From Anaerolineae bacterium (GTDB lineage: Bacteria; Chloroflexota; Anaerolineae; Anaerolineales; Villigracilaceae), in the NCBI GenBank assembly GCA_021324435.1, contig JAJPIZ010000039.1, positions 62,001 to 126,000 on the forward strand: DNA of 64,000 nucleotides, given 5' to 3'. The notes under the pieces are model-generated. The model was not told the origin of the DNA. It worked only from the letters and a program-made list of their open reading frames with translations, and searched no databases. The first letter of the stretch is position 1. Each line of letters starts with the position of its first letter. Made by a program: the position numbers and the translations under genes. Of this stretch, positions 24,110-33,645 are shown one piece after another.

Positions 24110-25334
24110 TTTTTCTCCTGAATGTTTTCAAAATCAAATCGCACAATTCGCGCACCGCCCCATGACCGCCGCGTGTGCTCAAAACAAGGTCCGCAGCGCG
24201 CTGGACCTCGGGATACGCGTCTGCTACCGCGACAGCCCATCCAGCCATTTCAAAACACGGCAGGTCATTGAGATCGTTGCCGACAAAAACAACGCGCGCT
24301 GCATCTACATTTTTTTCTTCGATCAACTTCCTGAGTGCCTCGCCTTTTTGCAAAAGACCGACGCCATGCACGGCTTCGACTCCCATCTTCTTTGCGCGGG
24401 CGGAAACAACGGAATTAACTTCAGACGAAAGAATCATGACTTCGATTCCGCGCTCGCGCAGTTCACGCACCCGCATCGAATCGGACCGTGAAGCGGCCAC
24501 CATTTCCCGCCCATCCTGATCGGTCCAGACACGGTTATCGGTGATGACTCCGTCGAAATCGCAGACGATCAACTCGATCTTCGCAGGCATGGGACGCCGT
24601 CGCTTTCCGGGCGAGACCATTTCCAATCCGCTGTAAACCAGTGCTTCATACTTTGCCCAATCTGAAAGATTGTCAATATCCACGGTGTAGCGCGGGTCAA
24701 TCGCCAGCGGATAGACCACTTCGCCCGTCAGTGAGTGTTTACGCGTGATGGTCGTCAAGCGGATTGCATCAATGTGGCCGGTCTGCCAATACACAGGCGG
24801 CAGGATTTGACGCGGCGCGTTGTACGGCTCGGCAATCCCCTTGACTTTGAGCAAAGGTTCCAGCGGCTGATCTTCGCCATTGAAGCGCCACATCTTGAAC
24901 GGATTCTGCGCGGCGGGGACAACGCCGCGCACACAATCTGCATCCTTGTGTTCGAGCAGAATGCGAACGGCATCATCCACCAGGCCGCGCGGACGGATCG
25001 GCGATGTTGGCCGCAACTGTACCACGACCTTGGGCTTGTAGCCTTCGATGTCTTCCAGCCACTTCAATGCGTGCTCGAAGACAGGCAAATCCAGCGTTTT
25101 ATCCTGCGCCAATTCAGCAGGACGCAGGAACGGCGTCTCCGCACCCCATTCGCGCGCGACTGCCGCGATCTCTTCGTCGTCCGTGCTGACGATAACCCGC
25201 GTCACTGACTTGGACTGTTTGGCCGCGGCGATGCTCCACGCAATCAACGGATAGCCCGCGAAACTGCGGATATTCTTGCGCGGGATGCCTTTCGAGCCGC
25301 CGCGAGCAGGGATGAGAGCAAGGGTTTCAGTCAT
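24099..25334 (-). CDS. neuA: CMP-N-acylneuraminate cytidylyltransferase fused to a HAD phosphatase-like domain
   Basis: Residues 1-230 are a CMP-nonulosonate synthetase: LALIPARGGSKGIPRKNIRS (5-24), VQLRPTSPIRPRG (about 104-116) and IDPRYTVDIDNLSDW. Residues about 252-405 are a HAD domain of the KDO-8-phosphate phosphatase type: ELIVCDFDGVITDN (nucleophile Asp in DFDG), then LSSE, GKGEAL-like Lys in LLQKGEALRK and VGNDLNDLPCF. This architecture is like vertebrate CMAS. The HAD part may dephosphorylate the nine-carbon acid 9-phosphate before activation, or only help oligomerise. It is translationally coupled to NeuB downstream; heptad repeats lie just upstream of its start. Confidence 0.9.
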   Translation of the reverse strand: MTETLALIPARGGSKGIPRKNIRSFAGYPLIAWSIAAAKQSKSVTRVIVSTDDEEIAAVAREWGAETPFLRPAELAQDKTLDLPVFEHALKWLEDIEGYKPKVVVQLRPTSPIRPRGLVDDAVRILLEHKDADCVRGVVPAAQNPFKMWRFNGEDQPLEPLLKVKGIAEPYNAPRQILPPVYWQTGHIDAIRLTTITRKHSLTGEVVYPLAIDPRYTVDIDNLSDWAKYEALVYSGLEMVSPGKRRRPMPAKIELIVCDFDGVITDNRVWTDQDGREMVAASRSDSMRVRELRERGIEVMILSSEVNSVVSARAKKMGVEAVHGVGLLQKGEALRKLIEEKNVDAARVVFVGNDLNDLPCFEMAGWAVAVADAYPEVQRAADLVLSTRGGHGAVRELCDLILKTFRRKNDS

Positions 25335-25368
25335 CAGTTATCAGTGTTCAGTAACCAGTATTCAGCAA
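25334..25368. repeat. TCAGTNN heptad repeat array
   Basis: Five tandem heptads (TCAGTTA, TCAGTGT, TCAGTAA, CCAGTAT, TCAGCAA) fill the gap upstream of the CMP-transferase; the following 30 bases (CTGGTCACTG, then ACTGATTACC) are an inverted version. The same heptad type is at 35629-35671. Confidence 0.6.
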
Positions 25369-25404
25369 CCAATGTAACTGGTCACTGTTTACTGATTACC
25401 GGAA

Positions 25405-26232
25405 TCACCACGCTGTCCATCCGCCATCCACCACAACATTGTTTCCCGTCATGTACGAGGAGGCGTCCGAGGCAAGGAATAAGAGCGCGCCATTCATTTC
25501 ATCTTTCTTTGCCATGCGCCCAAGGATGGTCTTGGCGGAATAGTTCTTAACAAAATACTCTTCGTGATCGTTGAACACACCGCCGGGCGTAAGCGCATTG
25601 ACGCGGATCTCCGTGCCCGCGTAATAGGCGGCCAGATATTTGGTGAACCCCAGCACGCCCGCTTTGGTCACGGTGTAGTAAACCGGCTTGAAGGCCACAC
25701 GCTTTCCATCTTTGACGTAAATGCGCTGGTCCGGACCGTTGAGTCCATACGTCGAGCAGATGTTGATGATGCTTCCCTTTTTGCCTTGTTCGATCATCGG
25801 TCTGACGCAAGCCTGCGTGACCAGAAACATGCCGGTCAGGTTCACGCTCATCGCCGCGTTCCAATCTGCGAGCGGATAATCCTCGAACGCGCCGGGTGCG
25901 ATTCCCTTCGAGGCCGCGTCGGGATCAAATTTCGGGTCGAGGGCCGCGGAATTCACGAGGATGTCGAGCCGCCCAAAGTCCGAAAGAACCGAGGCGACCA
26001 TTGATTTGACGGAATCGGGTTTGGTGATGTCCGTTTGAATCGCTTTGGCGCGATAACCGTCCGCCGTTAATCCATCTGCAATCTTTATCGCCGCGTCGCC
26101 ATTGAGGTCAACGACAGCGACCGCCGCGCCGGCTTCGACCAGGGTTTTGCAAAACTCCGCGCCGAGCAGGCCCACTCCGCCGGTCACGACCGCCACGCGG
26201 CCTTTCAAATCAAACTTGTCTTGAATCTTCAT
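25405..26232 (-). CDS. Short-chain dehydrogenase/reductase, PtmA-like
   Basis: This is a classical SDR: TGGVGLLGAEF (NAD(P)-binding TGxxxGxG-like), VDLNGD, LVNSAA, and the catalytic set Ser in NICSTYG and YTVTK. The C-terminus GNNVVVDGGWTAW is typical. I start it at the ATG 26232 with AGAGG just upstream; a GTG at 26244 overlaps the preceding stop. Its place beside NeuA/NeuB matches PtmA-like oxidoreductases of legionaminic acid loci, which act early in making the amino-sugar precursor; this role is inferred from context only. Confidence 0.85.
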   Translation of the reverse strand: MKIQDKFDLKGRVAVVTGGVGLLGAEFCKTLVEAGAAVAVVDLNGDAAIKIADGLTADGYRAKAIQTDITKPDSVKSMVASVLSDFGRLDILVNSAALDPKFDPDAASKGIAPGAFEDYPLADWNAAMSVNLTGMFLVTQACVRPMIEQGKKGSIINICSTYGLNGPDQRIYVKDGKRVAFKPVYYTVTKAGVLGFTKYLAAYYAGTEIRVNALTPGGVFNDHEEYFVKNYSAKTILGRMAKKDEMNGALLFLASDASSYMTGNNVVVDGGWTAW

Positions 26233-26240
26233 ACTGCCTC

Positions 26241-27806
26241 TCACGGCGCGGCCGTGTAGATTTCATCGCCCGACGACTTATACGCGAGGTACAAACCATT
26301 GCTCAATATCGCCGCGGCGGACGCGTCCGTTTCGCCGCTTTTGAACAAGGCCAGCACTGCTTTGCCTGCGTTGATCTCGGCCTGCATCCTTGCCACACCT
26401 TCTTCAAAACCAGGGCGCACTTCAGCCGTCACAGGATCAAAACTGTTTGGCAAAACATACGTGCCGCGTCCAGTGTAGAGATAGACCGCGCCAGGCTCGT
26501 TGGTATAAATTTTTACATCGGCCGGCAGGCCGCGCAAGTAGGCGATTGTCTTCGAGTCATACCATTGAAACGATGCGTAACCCTGTCCGCCTTTCATCAA
26601 ATCGCTTACTGCTGAAACCTGACCATAGATCGAAAAGCCAAAGACAGTGATTGCCAATGCAATCATAACTTCGCGGCGTTTCTTCCACAGCCACAAACCA
26701 AACACAACCAGAAGAATCAAAAGCGAAACATAAATGGGCGAGAGAATTCTTAGCTTGAATTTTGTGGACGCGTCGAATAGGGACATCGAAGCGAAGATGG
26801 ATGCGATGTAAGCAAAGATGTACAGCCCGTTCGTGAACGGGATGATCTCTTTGCCCCCCTCTTTCTCTCCCCCCATTTTCTTTGAAAATGGGGGGAGATG
26901 GAGGGGGGTCGCCTTGATCAGAATCCATATCAAAACCGCGGCGAGGATCAATGCTGTCATCCATTCAAAGAAGGGAGTCTTGAACAGCACGCGCCGCCAC
27001 GGTTCGACGGGCATGAGGAAAACCGAAATGTTATAGAGTGCCGTGTCGAAATTATTGGATGTGATGGGGTGCCAAACCAACTCGCGGTTGGTCACGCTCC
27101 CGCCGACAAGTTGATTGCGGATCGCCCAGCCAATCATCCACGGGAGGACACTGGCGAGGAAAACACCCGCGCTGACGAGCCGGTTGCGCCATGTGTCATG
27201 TAGGAGGATGAGCGCGACGACAAACGTCGCAACAAGTGCCAACCCTGCGTAACGCGTCAGGTACGCCGCGCCGACGAAGATTCCGCACGCGACCAACCAT
27301 GCCCAGTGATTGTCGCGCTCCCAGTATAGATCAAACATCCAGAAGGCGAGCAGACTCAAAAAGATGAACAGCGGTTCGCTCATCGCTACAGCGTGGACGC
27401 GCAACAGCGAATCGTTCACAACAAATAACGCAGCGAGAATCAAGCCCGCCGGTAAAGATTTGGCCATGCGCCAGCCGAGGATGCCGAGCAGGGCCGTGCT
27501 GAGTCCGAACAACAGCGCGTTGAGAAAGCGCGCGCCGCGTAAGGGATCGAGGCCGAGCAATCCAATCAACGCCAGCACCGATGAAAAGCCCGGCGGAAAG
27601 TGAGTCACCGGGCCGTTGGAGGCCAGCCATGCCTCGCGATAGCCGTGTCCCGCCAGCATACTGCGCGCGCCCGCGATGTACCCGATGGAATCATCCGAGA
27701 GGCCGAGACCCTCCGGAGTCGCCCAAAGGACGAGCAGGGTCGCGATAACGGCCAGCAGGCCAAGGGTCACGAAAGAAGCGAGTCGAGGCGTGATGCGAAG
27801 GTTCAT
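26241..27806 (-). CDS. Multi-pass membrane glycosyltransferase-like protein (GT39/ArnT-like)
   Basis: The 521-residue protein has about eleven hydrophobic segments. Near its N-terminus, after the first segment, SDDSIGYIAGARSMLAGHGY carries the Asp pair that in GT-C enzymes sits in the first periplasmic loop and binds metal or the lipid-linked donor; a second VTHFPPGFSSVLALIGLLG follows. So it probably transfers a sugar from a polyprenyl-phosphate donor outside the membrane. A C-rich palindrome (26854-26908) is inserted in frame and encodes PLHLPPFSKKMGGEKEGGKE in a loop near the middle. The C-terminal soluble part is short. Confidence 0.75.
   Translation of the reverse strand: MNLRITPRLASFVTLGLLAVIATLLVLWATPEGLGLSDDSIGYIAGARSMLAGHGYREAWLASNGPVTHFPPGFSSVLALIGLLGLDPLRGARFLNALLFGLSTALLGILGWRMAKSLPAGLILAALFVVNDSLLRVHAVAMSEPLFIFLSLLAFWMFDLYWERDNHWAWLVACGIFVGAAYLTRYAGLALVATFVVALILLHDTWRNRLVSAGVFLASVLPWMIGWAIRNQLVGGSVTNRELVWHPITSNNFDTALYNISVFLMPVEPWRRVLFKTPFFEWMTALILAAVLIWILIKATPLHLPPFSKKMGGEKEGGKEIIPFTNGLYIFAYIASIFASMSLFDASTKFKLRILSPIYVSLLILLVVFGLWLWKKRREVMIALAITVFGFSIYGQVSAVSDLMKGGQGYASFQWYDSKTIAYLRGLPADVKIYTNEPGAVYLYTGRGTYVLPNSFDPVTAEVRPGFEEGVARMQAEINAGKAVLALFKSGETDASAAAILSNGLYLAYKSSGDEIYTAAP
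26854..26908. repeat. C-rich palindrome inserted in frame in a membrane protein gene
   Basis: The left arm CCCCCCTCTTTCTCTCCCCC(C)ATTTTC (26854-26880) and right arm GAAAATGGGGGGAGATGGAG (from 26884 to 26908) fold over a TTT loop with a two-base slippage. It keeps the frame and encodes a hydrophilic loop. Confidence 0.7.
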
Positions 27807-27817
27807 TTATTTCTGTA

Positions 27818-27933
27818 TGTCATTGCAAGCGAAGCGACATCGTACTCGAAGAGCAAGCAGTCTTCTCTTCTCATGCAATACTTGTTGGATTCCAACTTGA
27901 GATCGCCACGTCGCTTTGCTCCTCACAATGACA
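27818..27933. repeat. TGTCATTGC...CAATGACA dispersed palindromic repeat
   Basis: TGTCATTGCAAGCGAAGCGA at the left and TCGCTTTGCTCCTCACAATG at the right are inverted partners, with a less paired middle. It fills the whole gap between the membrane glycosyltransferase and the PAPS-synthetase gene. Elements starting TGTCATTGCGAG are widespread intergenic repeats in many bacteria. Confidence 0.7.
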
Positions 27934-27939
27934 TTATAT

Positions 27940-29742
<1,803 letters not shown>

Positions 29743-29750
29743 TTGGAATT

Positions 29751-30779
29751 CTATTCTTTCAAGTTCACCATTTGCCCAGAAGCTTGTGAGGCCTTCGCGG
29801 CCAGCGCGAGACGCAATGCCTGAATCCCATCTTGCAGATCGCAGACCGGCTCGGACTCGCCGCGAACGACCTCTATAAAATGACACATTTGCGCCACGAA
29901 AAGCTGGTTCCGTTTAAACCCATCTGGAAGTTTATACTGCTCAATAACAGCCGCAGGCGGATTATCGCTCCATGTATCAAATTCCACTGGCATCTTGAAA
30001 AAATACAGAGTGCCATCAGCATTATCCCAACGAAGCGTGCCGCCCGTCCCGACGATTTCCAGCGTGTGACGCGGAGGCCGCTGAACATAATTCAGATGTA
30101 CGCCGCCGAGCGCTCCGCTCGCGAATTTCAAGCCAATCTCGGCCACATCTTCCACATACATCTCCAGCGGGGAAATATGACCATTGAACGACCAAAGCGA
30201 CTCAACGTCGCCGATCAAATAACGCAAATAATCGAGTGGATGCGTAAGCGTAACGATCACGCCGCCGCCAAGATCCGCGCGCGCCGCGTAACTTTGGCGA
30301 TAATCCTCCCACGGATGCCACTGAGGCAGGTACTCGCCCCAGTGCGCGTGGACGGTGATGATTTGTCCGAGCGCACCCTGCTGGATGAGTTCACGCGCCT
30401 TGTTGAGCGTGGGGTGATAGCGGAATTGAAAGCCGACTAGAATTTTGCTCCCGCTTTTTTGGGCGGCTTTTTGCAACACATCCAATCGGTCGAGTGAGTG
30501 GGATACTGGCTTTTCCAGCAGAATATGACATCCCGCTTCCGCGACGGGAATGGCAACATCCAGATGCAGCGCGGTGGGGTTGGCGACGATGACCGCGTCG
30601 GGCTTGTGTTTGGTCAGCGCGGCGTGGAGGTCGGTCTCGACAGGATAGCCCGCCAGTTCTTCATCAGGCAAGGTGGCATGATGAGAACGCAATAAAACTA
30701 TATCTTTTTCACCCAATGCAATCAGATTACGAAAATGTCGACGGCCAACAGAACCAAGACCAGCGATTAAAAATTTCAT
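29751..30779 (-). CDS. Gfo/Idh/MocA-family sugar oxidoreductase
   Basis: The 342-residue NAD(P)-dependent enzyme has FLIAGLGSVGRRHFRNLIAL (3-22) as Rossmann fold, VIVANPTALH and the hallmark LLEKPVSHS with the catalytic-region Lys, then VGFQFRYHP. Members oxidise or reduce sugars or nucleotide sugars. Within a nonulosonic acid locus it could act in forming the amino-sugar precursor (as proposed for some Ptm/Leg proteins) or in another sugar branch; this is inference. It ends next to the PAPS-synthetase promoter and begins three bases after the sulfotransferase at 30783, so it is in operon with it. Confidence 0.88.
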   Translation of the reverse strand: MKFLIAGLGSVGRRHFRNLIALGEKDIVLLRSHHATLPDEELAGYPVETDLHAALTKHKPDAVIVANPTALHLDVAIPVAEAGCHILLEKPVSHSLDRLDVLQKAAQKSGSKILVGFQFRYHPTLNKARELIQQGALGQIITVHAHWGEYLPQWHPWEDYRQSYAARADLGGGVIVTLTHPLDYLRYLIGDVESLWSFNGHISPLEMYVEDVAEIGLKFASGALGGVHLNYVQRPPRHTLEIVGTGGTLRWDNADGTLYFFKMPVEFDTWSDNPPAAVIEQYKLPDGFKRNQLFVAQMCHFIEVVRGESEPVCDLQDGIQALRLALAAKASQASGQMVNLKE

Positions 30780-30782
30780 ATT

Positions 30783-31814
30783 TTACCAATTCAAATCTTT
30801 CTCATACTTCCATTTGACCAACATCTCACCCGCGATTTCCTTGAAAATTGCCTTATCGCGCGCAGTGAAGAGGCGGGTCCAATTTCCAGCCTGGCCTTTG
30901 GGCAAAAAGGAGGCGATGCCGCCATTGCGCTGCGCCTGCCATTCCTCGTCGGGGTTGGAGGACATTTCGGCTTGGATGGCGTCTGCGAGTTCGGCGGGCG
31001 CGTCCACACCGAGGAATTTCCAGAGTTTGGTCATCTCGTCGAAGGGAGTTGCTAGCAGGTCTTCGTAGCGCAGGGCAAAATAATTTTCGCCGAAGAGGCG
31101 GCGGGCTTCGTTTTCGGTCTCGGTCAGGTTGGCAACCCAGCCTGTGGCGACACGGCGCAGGAAGGCTTCGGTGAAGATGGAGCGGCGGCCGTCGCTGAAG
31201 GGCGCGGGGTCCGCTCGGAGGTCCGCGATGATGCGTTTGTCTTCAGGGGTCAGAAACTTGGATTCCTCCACGAAGTTGCGGAAGCGTTCCGAGATGAGCA
31301 CGTCGCGTCCGTCGCGCACGATGTAGACCAGTTTCGCGTCGGGGTAGACCGCGTGGAGGTCGCGCACGGCCTGACCGTGAATGGTGGACGAGGGGCTTTT
31401 GTCACCGACGATGCGCTTACCCTCGCGGGCGGCGTCGCGCTCGAGGATCACGTCCGCGGCGGCGCGCAGGACGAGCGGCGAGAGGTCGCGTCCCTGATTC
31501 CAACGGTTGGACTTGCGCGTCAGCCATTCTTCGATCTCAGCGGAGTCCACCAGCGATTTGAGCAGGGGCTGGCGTGTGAAGAAGTGCGCCTGATAGTTGC
31601 AGTGGACTTCGGGGTGCAGGCGCACGAGGCGCATGAGCAGGGTTGTGCCTGAGCGGGCGTGGCCAAAGATGAAGAATTTTTCCCGTGAGAAAAATTGCTT
31701 GATCTCCGCCACTTCCTCTTCGGTGATGGCGGGGATGGGGCTGCGGGTCTTCTTTTTGGTGCCGCCTTTGAGCAGGATGCGGGCGGCGGATTTGAAGCGG
31801 GTGAGAATTTCCAT
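30783..31814 (-). CDS. Sulfotransferase (PAPS-dependent)
   Basis: The 343-residue protein has an N-terminal basic extension (1-45), the 5'-loop FIFGHARSGTTLLMRLVRLH (48-67), and LVYIVRDGRDVLISERF (about 160-176) as 3'-phosphate motif. The long middle part (NWTRL... preceded by ASFLPKGQAGNW) ends in DKAIFKEIAGEMLVKWKYE, aligned with the closing helix of the two paralogues at 19779 and 22331. It lies three bases downstream-coupled to the Gfo/Idh gene. The acceptor is unknown; the divergent N-terminus suggests a different glycan target from the other two. Confidence 0.9.
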   Translation of the reverse strand: MEILTRFKSAARILLKGGTKKKTRSPIPAITEEEVAEIKQFFSREKFFIFGHARSGTTLLMRLVRLHPEVHCNYQAHFFTRQPLLKSLVDSAEIEEWLTRKSNRWNQGRDLSPLVLRAAADVILERDAAREGKRIVGDKSPSSTIHGQAVRDLHAVYPDAKLVYIVRDGRDVLISERFRNFVEESKFLTPEDKRIIADLRADPAPFSDGRRSIFTEAFLRRVATGWVANLTETENEARRLFGENYFALRYEDLLATPFDEMTKLWKFLGVDAPAELADAIQAEMSSNPDEEWQAQRNGGIASFLPKGQAGNWTRLFTARDKAIFKEIAGEMLVKWKYEKDLNW

Positions 31815-31861
31815 AGGTCTCTAATTTACCATGAAGGATGCAAAGGAGTACAAAAAAAATT

Positions 31862-31925
31862 AACCGCGAAGTACGCAAAGAACGCCAGGTCTCTTTTCTT
31901 CGCGGCCTTCGCGCTCTTAGCGGTT
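31862..31925. repeat. Intergenic hairpin repeat (AACCGCGAAG type)
   Basis: AACCGCGAAGTACGCAAAGA pairs imperfectly with CTTCGCGGCCTTCGCG and GCTCTTAGCGGTTT across a short T-rich loop. It is of the same family as 6661, 11532 and 37911, and its right end includes the stop of the gene at 31917. Confidence 0.6.
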
Positions 31926-33368
31926 TGATTTCTCCAACACTTTCAAAATAAATTCTGCGGTTCGCTTCCCTGACGTGCCGTCGGTGAAGGTGATTTCGTC
32001 TTCGATGAATTTGCAGCGTTCGGCGGAGTCGAGTTGCGGATTCTTGAGGTAGGCGTTGACTGCCTCGCGCAGTTCCGCCTCGTTTGCCGCTACGCGTCCC
32101 GCCTTGGCATCGCGGAAGCGTTTGTGCGTGGGCCAGTCGCCGATTTCTTTCAGCGAGAGGGAGAATTTGGTCGGGTGATTCCAGCCGTTGGGCGAATCGA
32201 TCACCGCGGCGACGATGGGCGTATCATGCACGGCGGCTTCGACCACCATCGTGGAATAGACCGTGACGAAGACGTCCGAATACGCGAGCATGGACGACTT
32301 CTCGTCCATGTCTTCGCCGCCGTAGTAGCCGAGCGAGCCGCCCAAAGGCTTGGGCTGGACGACATGAACGTGCGGGTACTTCTTCTCCAGTTCGAAGACG
32401 CGGGCGCGTTCTTCGGCGAAGATTTTCGGCTTATCCTGAAAGTGACTGGGATGCAGGCGGATCAACAACTGCGAAGGCTCCGCCAGCGCATCGGACGAGA
32501 CCAGTTTCGCCAACGCTTCGATGTTTGGATAGTTCGGCGCGAAGTGGACGAAACTGCTGGCATACGAAATCAACTTGCGGTTGGGATCGAGATTATGCAG
32601 TTTGAAATACTCGTCGCGCGGCATGAGCCACTGTTTGCGGAAGTAGCCGTCATAGGAAGGAATGCCGCCGATGTGGACGTGTTCGGGGTCCCAATCGGAG
32701 CCGAGGACGAGTTCGTCCTTTTGCAGCTGCGACCAGCACGTCGCCCATTGCACGTCCGCGCCGGAGATGTTGTAGGAGGAAGAGTTATCCCAGCCGACGA
32801 TGACGGTCATGTTGGGGATGCCGCGGCGGGCGGCTTCGCGCAGGAGGTAGCGGTCGAGCCTCCAGCCGGGGGTCGAAGCGATGACCAAATCGGGCTGGTA
32901 CTTGTCGAAGAGGTCGGTGTAGATTCCGGGGTCGGGGGTGAAGCGGTTTTGCATCCGCACGAGCAGTTTGCGCGCCCAGGCAAAATTCCGCAGGAGGAGG
33001 ATCGCCAGCGCGGCGGGAATCCAAATCCCCAGGCGAAATTTCCAACCATTCTCGACCCAGACTTCCCAGATGTGGCTGTCCATGGCTTCGGTGTTGATGC
33101 GGCGCGATCCGCCCACGCGGCGGAGATAAGCGAGCAGCCATTGGAGGCGCGGCTGAACTTTTTTGGCGTAGTCGTCGGCTTGTTTGAGGCGCAAGCCTTC
33201 GATGGTTATTCCGTGATGCGCGAAACGCGATTTGAGCTGCGGAACGATTTCGTCGTCGGTGAGGAGGATGACTTCGACGCCTGCCTCGAGCAGCGTCGGG
33301 ACGACGTCGCTTTGCAGGAAGTAGATGATTGCCATGCCGTGATCGGCACTGATAAAGATTCGTTTCAT
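31917..33368 (-). CDS. GT-B-like glycosyltransferase, CDP-glycerol-transferase-like
   Basis: The 483-residue soluble protein starts MKRIFISADHGMAIIYF and has a two-lobed layout. The N-terminal lobe is followed by PDLVIASTPGWRLDRYLLRE, the linker has VIVGWDNSSSYNISGADVQW, and the C-terminal lobe has LIRLHPSHFQDK, VVQPKPLGG and DVFVTVYSTMVVEAAVHDTP, as in CDP-glycerol glycerophosphotransferases and capsule synthases. It probably adds a sugar or polyol phosphate to the surface glycan. Its first 42 bases are duplicated at 33522-33566 behind a group of palindromes, so the region upstream has been rearranged. Confidence 0.78.
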   Translation of the reverse strand: MKRIFISADHGMAIIYFLQSDVVPTLLEAGVEVILLTDDEIVPQLKSRFAHHGITIEGLRLKQADDYAKKVQPRLQWLLAYLRRVGGSRRINTEAMDSHIWEVWVENGWKFRLGIWIPAALAILLLRNFAWARKLLVRMQNRFTPDPGIYTDLFDKYQPDLVIASTPGWRLDRYLLREAARRGIPNMTVIVGWDNSSSYNISGADVQWATCWSQLQKDELVLGSDWDPEHVHIGGIPSYDGYFRKQWLMPRDEYFKLHNLDPNRKLISYASSFVHFAPNYPNIEALAKLVSSDALAEPSQLLIRLHPSHFQDKPKIFAEERARVFELEKKYPHVHVVQPKPLGGSLGYYGGEDMDEKSSMLAYSDVFVTVYSTMVVEAAVHDTPIVAAVIDSPNGWNHPTKFSLSLKEIGDWPTHKRFRDAKAGRVAANEAELREAVNAYLKNPQLDSAERCKFIEDEITFTDGTSGKRTAEFILKVLEKSNR

Positions 33369-33399
33369 GTTCGATGGATTCTATCTCACCTTCAACCCC

Positions 33400-33518
33400 G
33401 CCCGACGGTGAACCGTTGGGCTAATGTACGAAGTCCGTTGAAACGGACTCATATCCTCATTAGAGGGAGCCGACTTCAGTCGGCTTCGTACGCGTAGCAC
33501 GGACGTTAACGTCCGTGC
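33400..33518. repeat. Array of four different short palindromes
   Basis: In order: GCCCGACGGT-GA-ACCGTTGGGC (33400-33421), AGTCCGTT-GA-AACGGACT (33432-33449), GCCGACTTCAGTCGGC (33469-33484), and a perfect 22-base palindrome centred on GTTAAC (33497-33518). GTACGAAG and CTTCGTACG occur between them in inverted orientation. The array separates an intact gene start from a duplicated copy of that start. Confidence 0.75.
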
Positions 33519-33521
33519 GGT

Positions 33522-33566
33522 GATTGCCATGCCGTAATCGGCGGAGATGAAGATGCGTTTGGTCAT
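33522..33566 (-). pseudogene. Duplicated 5' end of the adjacent glycosyltransferase gene
   Basis: Read leftward from the ATG at 33566 this encodes MTKRIFISADYGMAI, nearly the same as MKRIFISADHGMAI of the intact gene (33327-33368). Similarity stops at the palindrome array. It is either a remnant of a tandem paralogue or the result of a duplication caused when the array was inserted. Confidence 0.6.
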
Positions 33567-33645
33567 TTGGTCGGATAGTCGGATAGTCACGCGGCAGGGA
33601 TCGAATCCCCGAGCTATTCGGGCGAAGCCCTGCGGGCTGGTCTTG

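Noticed and set aside
33400-33421. Second attC-like site (ACCGTTGGGC as at 4818-4828)
   Set aside because: The match is only the terminal letters; this is a plain 22-base hairpin with no long second arm and no cassette gene.
32034-33497. A long open frame (487 codons) on the plus strand
   Set aside because: It runs exactly antisense to the well-supported glycosyltransferase gene at 31917; composition is Val/Arg/Gly-rich and no family motif is seen.
33400-33518. CRISPR array
   Set aside because: The palindromes differ from each other and are not direct repeats with equal spacers; no cas gene is in the window.
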